Assembly: GCF_024204665.1 (NCBI RefSeq)
Contig: NZ_CP100355.1
Coordinates: forward strand, 124,001-188,000
Reading direction: 5' to 3'
Length of the DNA stretch: 64,000 nucleotides
Origin: Natronosalvus rutilus
GTDB taxonomy: Archaea > Halobacteriota > Halobacteria > Halobacteriales > Natrialbaceae
Below, in pieces: positions 8,631 through 16,878 of this stretch. Position 1 is the stretch's first letter. Each line of letters begins with the position of its first letter. The notes under the pieces are model-generated. The model saw only the letters and a list, made by a program, of their open reading frames with translations, made no database searches and had not been told where the DNA came from. The position numbers and the translations under genes were made by a program.

Positions 8631-8717
8631 GTATACAAACCCTCGCTTCGGCCCCAACTGGGGCCCGCTCTCGTCCACCACTTTCACTTCCACTCTACTG
8701 TTAACGAGGGTTTATAC
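8631..8717. promoter_or_regulatory. radA control region with nested inverted repeats
   Basis: Two inverted repeats are nested here. The outer one pairs gtatacaaaccctcg (8631-8645) with cgagggtttatac (8705-8717), which is also the radA TATA region. The inner one, ggcccca-ac-tggggcc, spans 8650-8665. The layout puts a mirror-image TATA-like box on the opposite strand. Confidence 0.5.
8711..8717 (+). promoter_or_regulatory. TATA box of radA
   Basis: tttatac is centred 27 bases before the radA ATG, giving a leaderless mRNA. Confidence 0.7.
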
Positions 8718-8740
8718 CCCATCCGGCACAACGACCGGGT

Positions 8741-9772
8741 ATGGCAGACGTAGACCTCGAGACGCTCCCCGGCGTTGGACCGGCAACCGCGGACAAACTC
8801 ACCGAAGCCGGCTACGACTCCTACCAGAGTCTGGCCGTCGCCTCCCCCTCCGAACTATCGAACACCGCCGACGTCGGCGAGTCCACCGCGGGCGACATCG
8901 TCCGCGCGGCCCGCGATGCCGCGGACATCGGCGGCTTCGAAACCGGCTCGACCGTCCTCGAGCGACGAAACCAGATCGGCAAACTCACCTGGAACATCGA
9001 CGAGGTCGACGACCTCCTCGGCGGCGGCATCGAAACCCAGTCGATCACCGAGGTGTACGGCGAGTTCGGTGCCGGCAAGTCCCAGGTCACCCACCAGATG
9101 GCCGTCAACGTCCAGCTCCCCAAGGAAGTCGGCGGTCTCCGCGGGAGCGTCATCTTCATCGACTCCGAGGACACCTTCCGCCCCGAGCGAATCGACGACA
9201 TGGTCCGCGGACTCCCCGAAGAGGCCATCGACGCCGCCCTCGAGGACCGCGAGATTGAAGGATCCGCGGGTGACGAGGATGCGCTCGACGAACTCGTCGC
9301 GGACATGCTCGAGAAGATCCACGTCGCGAAGGCGTTCAACTCCAACCACCAGATGCTGCTGGCCGAGAAGGCCAAAGAGATCGCCGGCGAGCACGAGGAC
9401 TCGGAGTTCCCCGTTCGCCTGCTCTGTGTCGACTCGCTGACCGCCCACTTCCGCGCGGAGTACGTCGGCCGTGGTAACCTCGCGAACCGCCAGCAGAAGC
9501 TCAACAAACACCTCCACGACATTGACAAGGTCGGCAACCTCTACAACGCTGCCGTCATTGTCACGAACCAGGTCACCTCCAACCCCGACGCGTTCTTCGG
9601 CGACCCGACCAAACCCATCGGTGGCAACATTCTCGGCCACAAGTCCACCTTCCGAATGTACCTCCGCAAGTCCAAGGGCGACAAGCGGATCGTCAAGCTG
9701 GTCGACGCGCCGAACCTCGCTGACGGCGAAGCCGTCATGCGCGTTCAGGACGGCGGACTGAAGCCCGAGTAG
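8741..9772 (+). CDS. radA: DNA repair and recombination protein RadA
   Basis: 343 residues, the normal length of archaeal RadA. The N-terminal ~60 residues hold the helix-hairpin-helix DNA-binding domain ([19 protein letters not shown]). The RecA-like ATPase core follows: Walker [10 protein letters not shown] (residues ~107-115), an acidic strand [14 protein letters not shown], Walker B LLCVDSL, and the DNA-binding loop region ending [19 protein letters not shown]. It forms filaments on single-stranded DNA and catalyses strand exchange in homologous recombination. The upstream region carries paired inverted repeats around the TATA box, suggesting specific control. Confidence 0.98.
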   Translation: MADVDLETLPGVGPATADKLTEAGYDSYQSLAVASPSELSNTADVGESTAGDIVRAARDAADIGGFETGSTVLERRNQIGKLTWNIDEVDDLLGGGIETQSITEVYGEFGAGKSQVTHQMAVNVQLPKEVGGLRGSVIFIDSEDTFRPERIDDMVRGLPEEAIDAALEDREIEGSAGDEDALDELVADMLEKIHVAKAFNSNHQMLLAEKAKEIAGEHEDSEFPVRLLCVDSLTAHFRAEYVGRGNLANRQQKLNKHLHDIDKVGNLYNAAVIVTNQVTSNPDAFFGDPTKPIGGNILGHKSTFRMYLRKSKGDKRIVKLVDAPNLADGEAVMRVQDGGLKPE

Positions 9773-9911
9773 GCTAGTCGTAGACGACTCACGCCGCTCT
9801 TTACCTCCCGGCCCGTTCCTCGAGCACCACGAGCGCCCGCTATCTGTGCTCGAGCGAGGTGGTGGCACTCTCGCTATCGACGCGTGGCGGTAGCAAAAAC
9901 GAGCGTCGGTG

Positions 9912-10718
9912 TCAGTCCGTCAGTCGTCCTCGGTCGTCGTCTTCTCGGCCTCGAGTTCGCCGCGGTAGATCTCGGCACCGTCCTGGGCGACCTTTTCGGC
10001 TAACACCGCGCACTTGATCCGCATCGGCGAGATTTCGACGCCGAGCATGTCGACGATGTCGTCGCGGTCCATCTCGAGTAGTTCGTCGATCGTGGTGCCC
10101 GGCAGCTCCGTCGAGAGCATACTCGCCGACGCCTGGCTGATCGCACAGCCGTCGCCGGAGAAGGCGACCCGCTCGATCGTCTCGCCGTCGTCGGCGAGGA
10201 CGACGTCCATGCGGATCTCGTCGCCGCACATCGGATTCTCGCCGACGTGGGTGAACGTGGGATCCTCGAGTTCCCCGTAGTTGCGGGGGCTCTTGTAGTG
10301 ATCGAGGATCTGCTGCCGGTACATATCGGAGCCGAGTCCCATTTGCCGACACGTAGGTCGGTGGCGTGGAAAAGGGTTCCGGGGCGCTCGGGAGCGAACG
10401 GCCTGGAAACGGCTCGCGGGCCGGTGGGGTTTCGGACGAGCGGTCGTGGTCGTGGTTGCCAACTCGCTCGTCGATCTTGGGCGGGCGTACACAACACGCG
10501 TCCGCGATGGCGAGAATGCCGACGGTCGAGGCTGCCGCCAGCGACTGGAGAACCGACAGCGCGGTCGGAATCGTCGCCGCGAGCGCGGACGCGTAAGCCA
10601 GCGGGATAATCCCAAGCGTGAGATCGAACCTTGAGGCTCTCGAACCGCCATTAGTGGCGGTCTCGAGGGTTGAAACGATCCGACTGCCGACCGGTCGGTC
10701 GCGAGTCGTCTCTATCAT
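9912..10718 (-). CDS. Small two-helix membrane protein frame that runs on through sufU
   Basis: From the ATG at 10718 the first ~85 residues look like a conserved haloarchaeal small membrane protein: RFDLTLGIIPLAYASALAA, a short turn, a second helix, then ADACCVRPP. Such proteins normally stop a few residues after the second helix. Here no stop occurs; the frame continues as low-complexity Arg-rich sequence across the whole of sufU in another frame to 9912. The N-terminal part (about 10460-10718) is the credible gene. The rest is probably read-through after loss or displacement of the natural stop. It lies between sufS and sufU on the same strand. Confidence 0.4.
   Translation of the reverse strand: MIETTRDRPVGSRIVSTLETATNGGSRASRFDLTLGIIPLAYASALAATIPTALSVLQSLAAASTVGILAIADACCVRPPKIDERVGNHDHDRSSETPPAREPFPGRSLPSAPEPFSTPPTYVSANGTRLRYVPAADPRSLQEPPQLRGTRGSHVHPRRRESDVRRRDPHGRRPRRRRRDDRAGRLLRRRLCDQPGVGEYALDGAAGHHDRRTTRDGPRRHRRHARRRNLADADQVRGVSRKGRPGRCRDLPRRTRGREDDDRGRLTD
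9920..10342 (-). CDS. sufU: Fe-S cluster assembly scaffold SufU/IscU
   Basis: 140 residues from the ATG at 10342. Three conserved Cys motifs are present: NPMCGDE (~residue 40), SGDGCAISQASASML (~67) and IKCAVL (~110-115), as in the SufU/IscU family that receives sulfane sulfur from a cysteine desulfurase. The N-terminus (MYRQQILDHYKSPRNYG) is diagnostic. The sufS gene lies upstream on the same strand but is separated by ~540 bases, so the two may not be tightly co-transcribed. An extended reading frame upstream of 10342 is Arg/Pro-rich and is not credible. Confidence 0.93.
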   Translation of the reverse strand: MGLGSDMYRQQILDHYKSPRNYGELEDPTFTHVGENPMCGDEIRMDVVLADDGETIERVAFSGDGCAISQASASMLSTELPGTTIDELLEMDRDDIVDMLGVEISPMRIKCAVLAEKVAQDGAEIYRGELEAEKTTTEDD

Positions 10719-10882
10719 CGTACTCACTGCGGCACCCGACCTACCGTCGCTCGAGGGAAAAGCCGAATCGTTGCATTGTTTCTCGGTTTGGCACTCGTTC
10801 CCAGGCGACGGGGCACCCGCACTCGCTCGTCTGAGGGTGACGAACGGCGCCGCTCGCGTGAGAGAGCGTTCGAGCCGAAAAA

Positions 10883-12139
10883 TCAGGCGAACAACTCGCG
10901 CGCGCCGCCGATCGCTTCGACAAGCGCGTCGACCTCCTCGTGCGTGTTGTAGACGTAGAACGACGCTCGCGCGGAGGCGGCGACGCCGAGTTTGTCGTGC
11001 AGCGGCTGGGTGCAGTGGTCGCCCGCGCGGATGGCGACCGCGTGATCGTTCATGATCGAGGCCAGGTCGTGGGCGTGGACGGACTCGAGGTTGAAACTCA
11101 CCAGGCCACCGCGGTCGGGGCCGGGTTCGGGGCCGTACACCTCGATATCGTCGAACTCGCTCAGCCGGTCGTAGGCATAGCCCGCCAGTTCCTCCTCGTG
11201 AGCGCGGACGCGGTCCATCCCGATGTCCTCGAGGTAGTCGATCGCCGCCTCGAGGCCGACGGCTTCGGCGATGGGCGGGGTGCCGGGTTCGAACTTCCAG
11301 GGGAGGTCGGCCCAGGTCGAGTCCTCGAAGGTGACCTTCTCGATCATGCCGCCGCCGTAGAGGTAGGGCTCGAGGTCCTCGAGCAGGTGTTTTTTCCCGT
11401 AGAGGACACCGATGCCAGTGGGGCCGGCCATCTTGTGTCCCGAGAAGGCGTAGAAGTCGGCGTCGATGGCCTGGACGTCCACCGGGCGGGTGGGGACGGC
11501 CTGCGCCCCGTCGATGAAGGCGTAGGCACCGTGGTCGTGGGCGAGGTCGGCCAGTTCCGAGACGGGGTTGACGGTACCGAGCGTGTTCGAGACGTGGACC
11601 GCCGAGACGATGGCGGTGTCGTCGGTGACGAGGTCGCGAGCGTGGTCCATGTCGAGGCAGCCGTCGTCCGTAATCTGAATGTACTTCACGTCGGCACCGG
11701 TGCGCCTGGCAATCTGCTGCCAGGTGACCAGCGAGGCGTGGTGTTCCATCTCCGTGAGGACGACCTCGTCGCCGGGGCTGAGTTCGGTCAATCCCCAGGC
11801 GTAGGCGAGCAGGTTCTCGCTCTCGGTCGTGTTCTTCGTGAAGATGATCTCCTCGCGACCCTCCCCCCCAATGAACTCGGCAACCCGGTCGTGGGCCTCC
11901 TCGTAGAGAATAGAGGCCTCCTGACTGAGGTGGTGGATGCCCCGGTGGACGTTCGCGTTCGATTCGCGGTAGTAGTCGCTCATGGCGTCGACGACCTGGT
12001 CCGGGGTCTGCGTCGTCGCTGCATTGTCGAGGTAGACGAGCCGGCTCCCGTCGAACTCGCGCTCGAGGATGGGGTAGTCCTCGCGGAGAGAGGCGACGTC
12101 GAGGGGGTCGGCGCCTTCGCGCTGGTGCTGGTGGCTCAT
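10883..12139 (-). CDS. sufS: Cysteine desulfurase (SufS/CsdA type)
   Basis: 418 residues. A PLP enzyme that removes sulfur from cysteine for Fe-S cluster building. Visible are the N-terminal YLDNAATTQTP, the EHHASLVTWQ His segment, the PLP-lysine motif SGHKMAGPTGIGVLYG (~residues 225-240), and the active-site Cys loop AGDHCTQPLH near residue 370. Group II (SufS-like) features fit pairing with the downstream SufU. It starts at the ATG at 12139, after which only antisense frames continue upstream. Confidence 0.96.
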   Translation of the reverse strand: MSHQHQREGADPLDVASLREDYPILEREFDGSRLVYLDNAATTQTPDQVVDAMSDYYRESNANVHRGIHHLSQEASILYEEAHDRVAEFIGGEGREEIIFTKNTTESENLLAYAWGLTELSPGDEVVLTEMEHHASLVTWQQIARRTGADVKYIQITDDGCLDMDHARDLVTDDTAIVSAVHVSNTLGTVNPVSELADLAHDHGAYAFIDGAQAVPTRPVDVQAIDADFYAFSGHKMAGPTGIGVLYGKKHLLEDLEPYLYGGGMIEKVTFEDSTWADLPWKFEPGTPPIAEAVGLEAAIDYLEDIGMDRVRAHEEELAGYAYDRLSEFDDIEVYGPEPGPDRGGLVSFNLESVHAHDLASIMNDHAVAIRAGDHCTQPLHDKLGVAASARASFYVYNTHEEVDALVEAIGGARELFA

Positions 12140-12239
12140 TACGCGAAGACAGGCGCTGGAGACAAAACACTCCTTCGGTCGGTTGCAGGTTCGCCGCAAT
12201 CTGGGACGGGGATGGGGTAGATTTCGAGCGGGCCCGAAA

Positions 12240-13103
12240 TCAGGCGTCGACCTCGAGCAGCCGCGCCTCGCAGTCGTCGCAGGTGATGGCGTAGACCTCG
12301 TAGGAGCGACAGCACGACTCGACGGTCTCGGCATCGATCGAGATGGCCCCGCTGCAGGCCGGGCAGGTCTCGATAAAGGCGCGCAGTCCGCTCGCGAGCT
12401 GGCTCCGCTGGTCGGCGGGCAGGGTCTCCCACCCCGGCACGCGCTCGGCGAGCACCTCGAGCCCGGCGAGGTCGGCGACGAGGGCGGCGTCGGACTCCCA
12501 GCGGGCGGCGACGTAGCCGTCGACGCGGACGACCACCGGATCCTCCGGGCGCTCGCCGCTGATCTCGATGGCCCCGGGGTCGGCCTCGAGCAGGGGACCG
12601 AGTTGCTGGGGTCGGTCGCCGTCCTGGACCACGTCCATGCGCTCGTGCCACTCGCGTCGGACGTCCTCGCGGAGACACAGGTCGTCCTCGTCGACGCAGG
12701 GTTCGACGACGTTCGCCTCGAGCAGCGTCTCCTCCGGGGTGAGGCGCGTTTCGCGTTCGTGGATCGGGTCGGGTCCATGGCCCGCCGTCGTGTCGGGGTC
12801 GGAGTCGGAATCAGTCTCGAGCCCGTACCCAGGCGGCGCCTTGTCGAACTTCGCCAGGAGCCAGTCGGGGAAGTACCGTTTCGTCAGCGCGGGCGTCCCG
12901 GGAACGAGGTAGCCGCGAACGTAGATCGCGAACGCGGACACGGCGAACACCGCGATGCCCGCGAGCGGGACGACCACACCGACGGCGACCGCGAGGACGC
13001 CTGCGATGACGACGTTGACGGCGGTACACGGCGTGCATCGATTCTCGCCCGTGTACTCGGGCTGGCGCAGCCGGTCGATCGTTCGAGAGAGGCCTGCAGA
13101 CAT
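12240..13103 (-). CDS. Membrane protein with Cys-rich C-terminal domain
   Basis: 287 residues from the ATG at 13103. Two hydrophobic helices at residues ~28-65 anchor it to the membrane. A long cytoplasmic or external part follows, with an acidic segment (residues ~100-120) and a C-terminal zinc-ribbon-like set of Cys residues: CPACSGA, SCCRSYE and CDDCEARLL. The N-terminus also carries CTPC. A TATA box on the minus strand (ggataaaaaat at 13124-13134) is 26 bases from 13103, favouring this start over the GTG at 13112. I know it only as a conserved haloarchaeal membrane protein next to suf genes; function unknown. Confidence 0.75.
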   Translation of the reverse strand: MSAGLSRTIDRLRQPEYTGENRCTPCTAVNVVIAGVLAVAVGVVVPLAGIAVFAVSAFAIYVRGYLVPGTPALTKRYFPDWLLAKFDKAPPGYGLETDSDSDPDTTAGHGPDPIHERETRLTPEETLLEANVVEPCVDEDDLCLREDVRREWHERMDVVQDGDRPQQLGPLLEADPGAIEISGERPEDPVVVRVDGYVAARWESDAALVADLAGLEVLAERVPGWETLPADQRSQLASGLRAFIETCPACSGAISIDAETVESCCRSYEVYAITCDDCEARLLEVDA

Positions 13104-13178
13104 GTTCGTCACGTCGACTGGTGGGATAAAAAATACGTCGGTGGTTCATCAGTCCACGCTACGCGCCCGTCTGGTCGG

Positions 13179-13805
13179 TCACGGGTCAGAATCGAACAAT
13201 CCCTCGACGTCCCGCCGCTTCGTTCGGCGGCGCTCGACGTGAGCCGAGAGCCGATCGTACACCAGCGCGCGGTCGGCCGGCTCGCGGACGAAGTCCTGGA
13301 CCAGCGCCAGGAAGCGACTGGTCGCCCGTTCGGCCTCGAGGTCCGCCCGGGCGAACGCGACTCCGTCCTCGAGGATCGCTTCGTCGTAGCCGAACTCCTC
13401 GGCCAGGACGCCCGCTGCCAGGAACGTCGCCTCGAGGTCGAGATCCGCCAGTTCAAGCGCCGCACCGGCGTATTCGAGGGTCGGGGGGCGGCGGCGCTCG
13501 ATCACCTCCGGATCGCTCGCGAGGGTTCGTAGGGAGCGACGGACGGCAGCCACATCGACCCCGCGGTAGTCCGCCGGAAGGTCCTCGAGGTACTCGTGGG
13601 CACTCGCGGCCAGCCCCGTCGCCCCCGCCCAGTTGCGGTTCCGCGCGTGGTAGATCGCTGCGGTGAACTGGATCAGTCCGTGGAGCAGGCGCTCGTGGTC
13701 GGTGCCCGCCTCGAGGTCGAGCCAGTGGGCCTCCCAGGCGTCGTGGGCGGCGTGGTAGTAGCCGTCGTTGTAGATGGCGATGCCGGCCCGGAGCGCGTCG
13801 CGCAT
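13179..13805 (-). CDS. DUF309 domain protein
   Basis: 208 residues. The first half carries the DUF309 signature (YNDGYYHAAHDAWEAHWLDL, followed by LLHGLIQFTAAIYHARN), a helical domain with conserved His, Glu and Trp residues whose biochemical role is unknown. The C-terminal half is alpha-helical and acidic. A TATA box on the minus strand (ataaaaag at 13830-13837) is 28 bases from the ATG, giving a leaderless transcript. It precedes the Cys-rich membrane protein with 75 bases between them, possibly one unit. Confidence 0.85.
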   Translation of the reverse strand: MRDALRAGIAIYNDGYYHAAHDAWEAHWLDLEAGTDHERLLHGLIQFTAAIYHARNRNWAGATGLAASAHEYLEDLPADYRGVDVAAVRRSLRTLASDPEVIERRRPPTLEYAGAALELADLDLEATFLAAGVLAEEFGYDEAILEDGVAFARADLEAERATSRFLALVQDFVREPADRALVYDRLSAHVERRRTKRRDVEGLFDSDP

Positions 13806-14156
13806 AGCCGTAAGTATCGGGTCGAGCGCATAAAAAGCCGGATACGTGCCGCCTCCGGCGGGGCGGACAGGTCAACGATGCGGGGACGAGCAGCCCACCG
13901 TCCGTATCGACTGATCGGCTGTTCTGGCCGTCGGTCGCCTCGGATCGAGCCGCCTCGAGCACGCCGACGGCCACCGCCGCCGATCGAGCGGTGAGGAAAC
14001 CGACGAGGACGCATCACAAGAGTATGGGGTCGTTTACGGATGGTAGGGACCGCCCAACCGTGCATCTACCGGTCGTCCTCGAGCGTCTCGCTCGCACCCA
14101 CCGTCTCACTCTCGCTTCGCGACTCGTTCGCAAAAGCTGGATCAAAAAGTACCTGC
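13806..14156. other. Intergenic region without a recognisable gene
   Basis: 351 bases. It holds the DUF309 promoter at 13830-13837 and, at 14124-14150, T-rich sequence on the minus strand following the aminopeptidase stop. The open frames are short and Arg/Pro-rich and do not look coding. Confidence 0.5.
14124..14150 (-). terminator. Putative T-rich terminator of the aminopeptidase gene
   Basis: Read on the minus strand just after the stop codon, the sequence contains tactttttgatc and then cttttgcg, matching the short U-tracts at which archaeal RNA polymerase terminates. No strong hairpin precedes it. Confidence 0.35.
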
Positions 14157-15254
14157 TCAGGCCTCGAACTCGCGCTCCCACCTGAACGTCCCGTTTCGCT
14201 GCACAACTTCCCCGTCCACCTCGAGCCGAGACTCCTCGCTCATATCTGTAATCATGTCGGTGTGGACGGCCGACTCGTTGCCCATCTGGCCCTCCGGCAG
14301 GCAGGCGTCGTAGGCCCGACCGACCGCCAGGTGAACGGTGTCGCCCATCTTCTCGTCGAAGAGGATGCTGTCGGTAAAGCGGTCGATACCGCGATTCATG
14401 CCGATGCCGAGTTCGCCCAGGCGTCGGGCACCCTCGTCGGTCTCGAGGATGTCCGTCAGGACGTCCTCGCCCTGGGCAGCCTCGTGGTCGACCACCTCGC
14501 CGGCTTCGAACTCGAGGCGGACGTCTCTGACGGCCTCGCCGTCGATCGTCATCGGGACGTCGAACGTGACGGTTCCCTCCGTGTCGTAGGGCGCTGTGAA
14601 CACCTCGCCGCTCGGGAGGTTGTGCGAGTCGTAGGCGACGGATGCAGCGCTGTTGACCGCCGTCCGGTCCTCGATCGACATGGTGAGGTCGGTTCCCTCC
14701 TTGACCAGTCGGACCTCCGATCCGGCGTCCAGGACGTCCTTCATCTTCGCCATCTCCTCGGCCAGGGCCTCCCAGTCCCGGAGGATGGCGTCGTAGGCGA
14801 AGTCCTGGTACTCCTCGTAAGCCATCCTGGCCTGCTGGGCGAGCGAGCGCGTCGGGTGGACGGTCGAGACCCAGCGGGTGTCGTAGCGCGCCTCGCGGAC
14901 CCCCGAGCGCGCCGTGCGGTAGGTCTGGCGGGTCTCGCTCGGCACGTCGGCCATCGCCGCCGTGTTTCGTCCGCCCCCGATCGAGAGCACGACGTCGGCT
15001 GCCTCGTAGAGGCGGCGTTCGTACTCCGGGTCCTCGTCGAAGTCGCCGTCGTGCGCCTGGAGGTACGCTCGACTCACCTCCCCGGAACCGTAGGTCGTGA
15101 GCAGGTTCGCCCCGCGCTCGCCGAGTTCCGCAGCGACGGCGACCGCGAGGTCGTGTGCCTCTGGCCCGACCGAGAGCACCACGTCGTCGCCCGCCTCGAT
15201 CCGAGCACTCCAGTCGACCAGCACTGATGCGTGTTCGCGTACGCGTTCGTCCAT
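14157..15254 (-). CDS. Aminopeptidase, M29 (thermophilic metalloprotease) family
   Basis: 365 residues, the usual length of family M29. It would release N-terminal residues from peptides using two metal ions, in the cytoplasm. Expected ligand regions are present: LPSGEVFTAPY (Glu), the LGIGMNRGIDR stretch, GDTVHLAVGRAYD (His and Asp) and the C-terminal SAVHTDMITDM (His, Asp). A minus-strand TATA box (cactaaac at 15276-15283) lies 26 bases from the ATG. A dyad motif shared with two other loci sits ~90-110 bases upstream. Confidence 0.92.
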   Translation of the reverse strand: MDERVREHASVLVDWSARIEAGDDVVLSVGPEAHDLAVAVAAELGERGANLLTTYGSGEVSRAYLQAHDGDFDEDPEYERRLYEAADVVLSIGGGRNTAAMADVPSETRQTYRTARSGVREARYDTRWVSTVHPTRSLAQQARMAYEEYQDFAYDAILRDWEALAEEMAKMKDVLDAGSEVRLVKEGTDLTMSIEDRTAVNSAASVAYDSHNLPSGEVFTAPYDTEGTVTFDVPMTIDGEAVRDVRLEFEAGEVVDHEAAQGEDVLTDILETDEGARRLGELGIGMNRGIDRFTDSILFDEKMGDTVHLAVGRAYDACLPEGQMGNESAVHTDMITDMSEESRLEVDGEVVQRNGTFRWEREFEA

Positions 15255-15340
15255 ACCTCACCTGACTCGAGTCGGCACTAAACGTCCAGTGGTTCGACTC
15301 GAGTGCCGGCGGTCCGTATCGACACCACCAGCCGTCCGCC

Positions 15341-15366
15341 GTTGCTATAGAAAGGATAGTGTTATC
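15341..15366. promoter_or_regulatory. Dyad element ttgctata-N5-gatag (copy B)
   Basis: The sequence gttgctatagaaaggatag, then tgttat, resembles copy C near 52663 closely, including the cgtccgccg just before it. The dyad core is imperfect here (gatag for tatag). It lies upstream of the minus-strand aminopeptidase gene and downstream of the queuosine transporter gene. Confidence 0.45.
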
Positions 15367-15406
15367 GAATTCATCGCAGGCTCGAGATCGGCCTCGAGTA
15401 CGCCGT

Positions 15407-16126
15407 TCAGACGGGAGTCGACGGCGAATTCGAGTCTCTCGAACGAACGAACCCGACGACGGCGTAGACGACGGGGGTGTCGAGGAGAGCGATCAGCAAT
15501 TTGAGGAGGTACTGGCCGACGATCAGGGCGGCGAGGTCCCCGGGCTCGAGGACGGGACCGACGCCGAGAACCATCGGTGCGAGCGCGAACGCGATCGAGA
15601 CGAAAATCACGGTGTCAATGGCCTGGCTGCTCGCCGTCGAGGCGATGTTGCGTAGCCAGAGGGCATCCCCGTCGGTGTACTCGCGGATCTCGTGAAACAC
15701 CCAGACGTCCCAGTTCTGGCTGACGAGGTACGCGAGCAGGCTCCCGGCGACGATGTTCGTCGATGCCCCGAGAACCGATTCGAAGGTCGCCGGGTCGATG
15801 CTCGTCGGTGCGGCGGGGGCGGCGATGGTCGACCAGACGAGTGCCAGCAGGAGGAAGTTCATCGCGAACGCGACGTTGATCACGACCTGGGCGGCCCTCC
15901 GTCCGTACAGTTCCGAGTAGCAATCGCTCGCCAGAAAGGTGAGTGCGTACGCGAGCGCGGCCCCCGGAAGGAAGAGTTCGTTGCCCGCTATCGGGAGCGC
16001 TACTGGCAGTTCGAACGCGAGCACCTTCGCTGCCGTCACCTGGGCCGTAACCAGCGCCGTGACGAACACGGCGATGAGCGAGACCTGGACGACCGTCGGC
16101 CCGGCCCGAGGCTGTGACTGAGTCAT
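15407..16126 (-). CDS. Queuosine precursor transporter (YhhQ/VUT family)
   Basis: 239 residues with six or more membrane helices. Family features are an N-terminal helix with TAQVTAAKVLAF, the FLASDCYSELYGRRAAQ loop, and the SQNWDVWVFHEIRE segment typical of VUT/YhhQ proteins, which import queuosine or archaeosine precursors in bacteria. In archaea the substrate may be a 7-deazaguanine related to archaeosine. A minus-strand TATA box (taaag core at 16149-16156) is 26 bases from the ATG at 16126, which is preferred to the GTG at 16132. Confidence 0.88.
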   Translation of the reverse strand: MTQSQPRAGPTVVQVSLIAVFVTALVTAQVTAAKVLAFELPVALPIAGNELFLPGAALAYALTFLASDCYSELYGRRAAQVVINVAFAMNFLLLALVWSTIAAPAAPTSIDPATFESVLGASTNIVAGSLLAYLVSQNWDVWVFHEIREYTDGDALWLRNIASTASSQAIDTVIFVSIAFALAPMVLGVGPVLEPGDLAALIVGQYLLKLLIALLDTPVVYAVVGFVRSRDSNSPSTPV

Positions 16127-16148
16127 ACCCACTTCTCACGAGTACGCG

Positions 16149-16156
16149 GATAAAGT
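16149..16156 (-). promoter_or_regulatory. TATA box of the queuosine transporter gene
   Basis: Read on the minus strand as actttatcc. Its distance of ~26 bases fixes the leaderless start at 16126. Confidence 0.55.
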
Positions 16157-16397
16157 CGTAGCGAAACGCTTCCTCGAGTGTGATTCAGAGAATATCGATG
16201 GAGGGGGTTTGCCCGACAGAGCGATTATTTCTACGTGCGACGACAGAACGTTTGTATTTGAGCCTCTGAACGTGGCACGTTCCGAATCGGGCACAACGAA
16301 TGGAGATTCCGATGGCATCGAGTTTTTTTACATCGAGGCCCGAGTGAACGGGGCCCACGCAAGTCTTATCCGTCTATCGGCGTTGTGTTCAAAAGCA

Positions 16398-16592
16398 ATG
16401 GCGAAAGGCAACGTTGATTTCTTCAACGACACAGGCGGCTACGGTTTCATTTCGACGGACGACGCGGACGATGACGTCTTCTTCCACATGGAAGACGTCG
16501 GCGGTCCGGACCTCGAAGAAGGCACAGACATCGAATTCGACATCGAACAGGCCCCCAAGGGTCCCCGCGCGACGAACGTCACCCGCCTGTAA
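16398..16592 (+). CDS. Cold-shock domain protein (copy 1)
   Basis: 64 residues, a single cold-shock domain. Starts MAKGNVDFFNDTGGYGFI and contains both RNA-binding motifs, GGYGFI (RNP1) and VFFHM (RNP2), on an acidic halophilic surface. It would bind single-stranded RNA or DNA and act as an RNA chaperone. A near-twin lies at 26241. A TATA-like tcttatcc at 16364-16371 is ~31 bases upstream, so upstream in-frame codons are not used. T-rich sequence follows the stop. Confidence 0.93.
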   Translation: MAKGNVDFFNDTGGYGFISTDDADDDVFFHMEDVGGPDLEEGTDIEFDIEQAPKGPRATNVTRL

Positions 16593-16600
16593 CACGGCTT

Positions 16601-16639
16601 TTCGTTCCGACGCCCGGATTTCACATTTTCACCATTTTT
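16601..16639 (+). terminator. T-rich termination region after the first cold-shock gene
   Basis: Three U-tracts (cttttcg, cattttc, catttttg) follow the stop within 45 bases, a common archaeal termination pattern. Confidence 0.45.
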
Positions 16640-16658
16640 GACCGGCGAGCGACGCGTC

Positions 16659-16698
16659 CGCAGTCGCGCAGTGACGCAGTTACGCAGTTACGTAGCCA
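16659..16698 (+). repeat. Five copies of an 8-bp tandem repeat
   Basis: Units cgcagtcg, cgcagtga, cgcagtta, cgcagtta and cgtagcca follow one another without gaps. The array sits between the cold-shock terminator and the PGF-CTERM protein gene. Confidence 0.75.
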
Positions 16699-16878
16699 CT
16701 GAAGGAACTCGAGCGACCGGTAACCGCCACGTACCGTCGCGTATCGAGTCCGTACGGTCAGGTACGCGTGATATACCCAAAACGGTGACTGTCGTGGGCA
16801 GATCCACGTTCGTCGCCTCGAGGCCCGCTTGCTCGCGCTCGCGGGGCTCTCGAGCGGCGACGAGTCAGAATCACGCTC

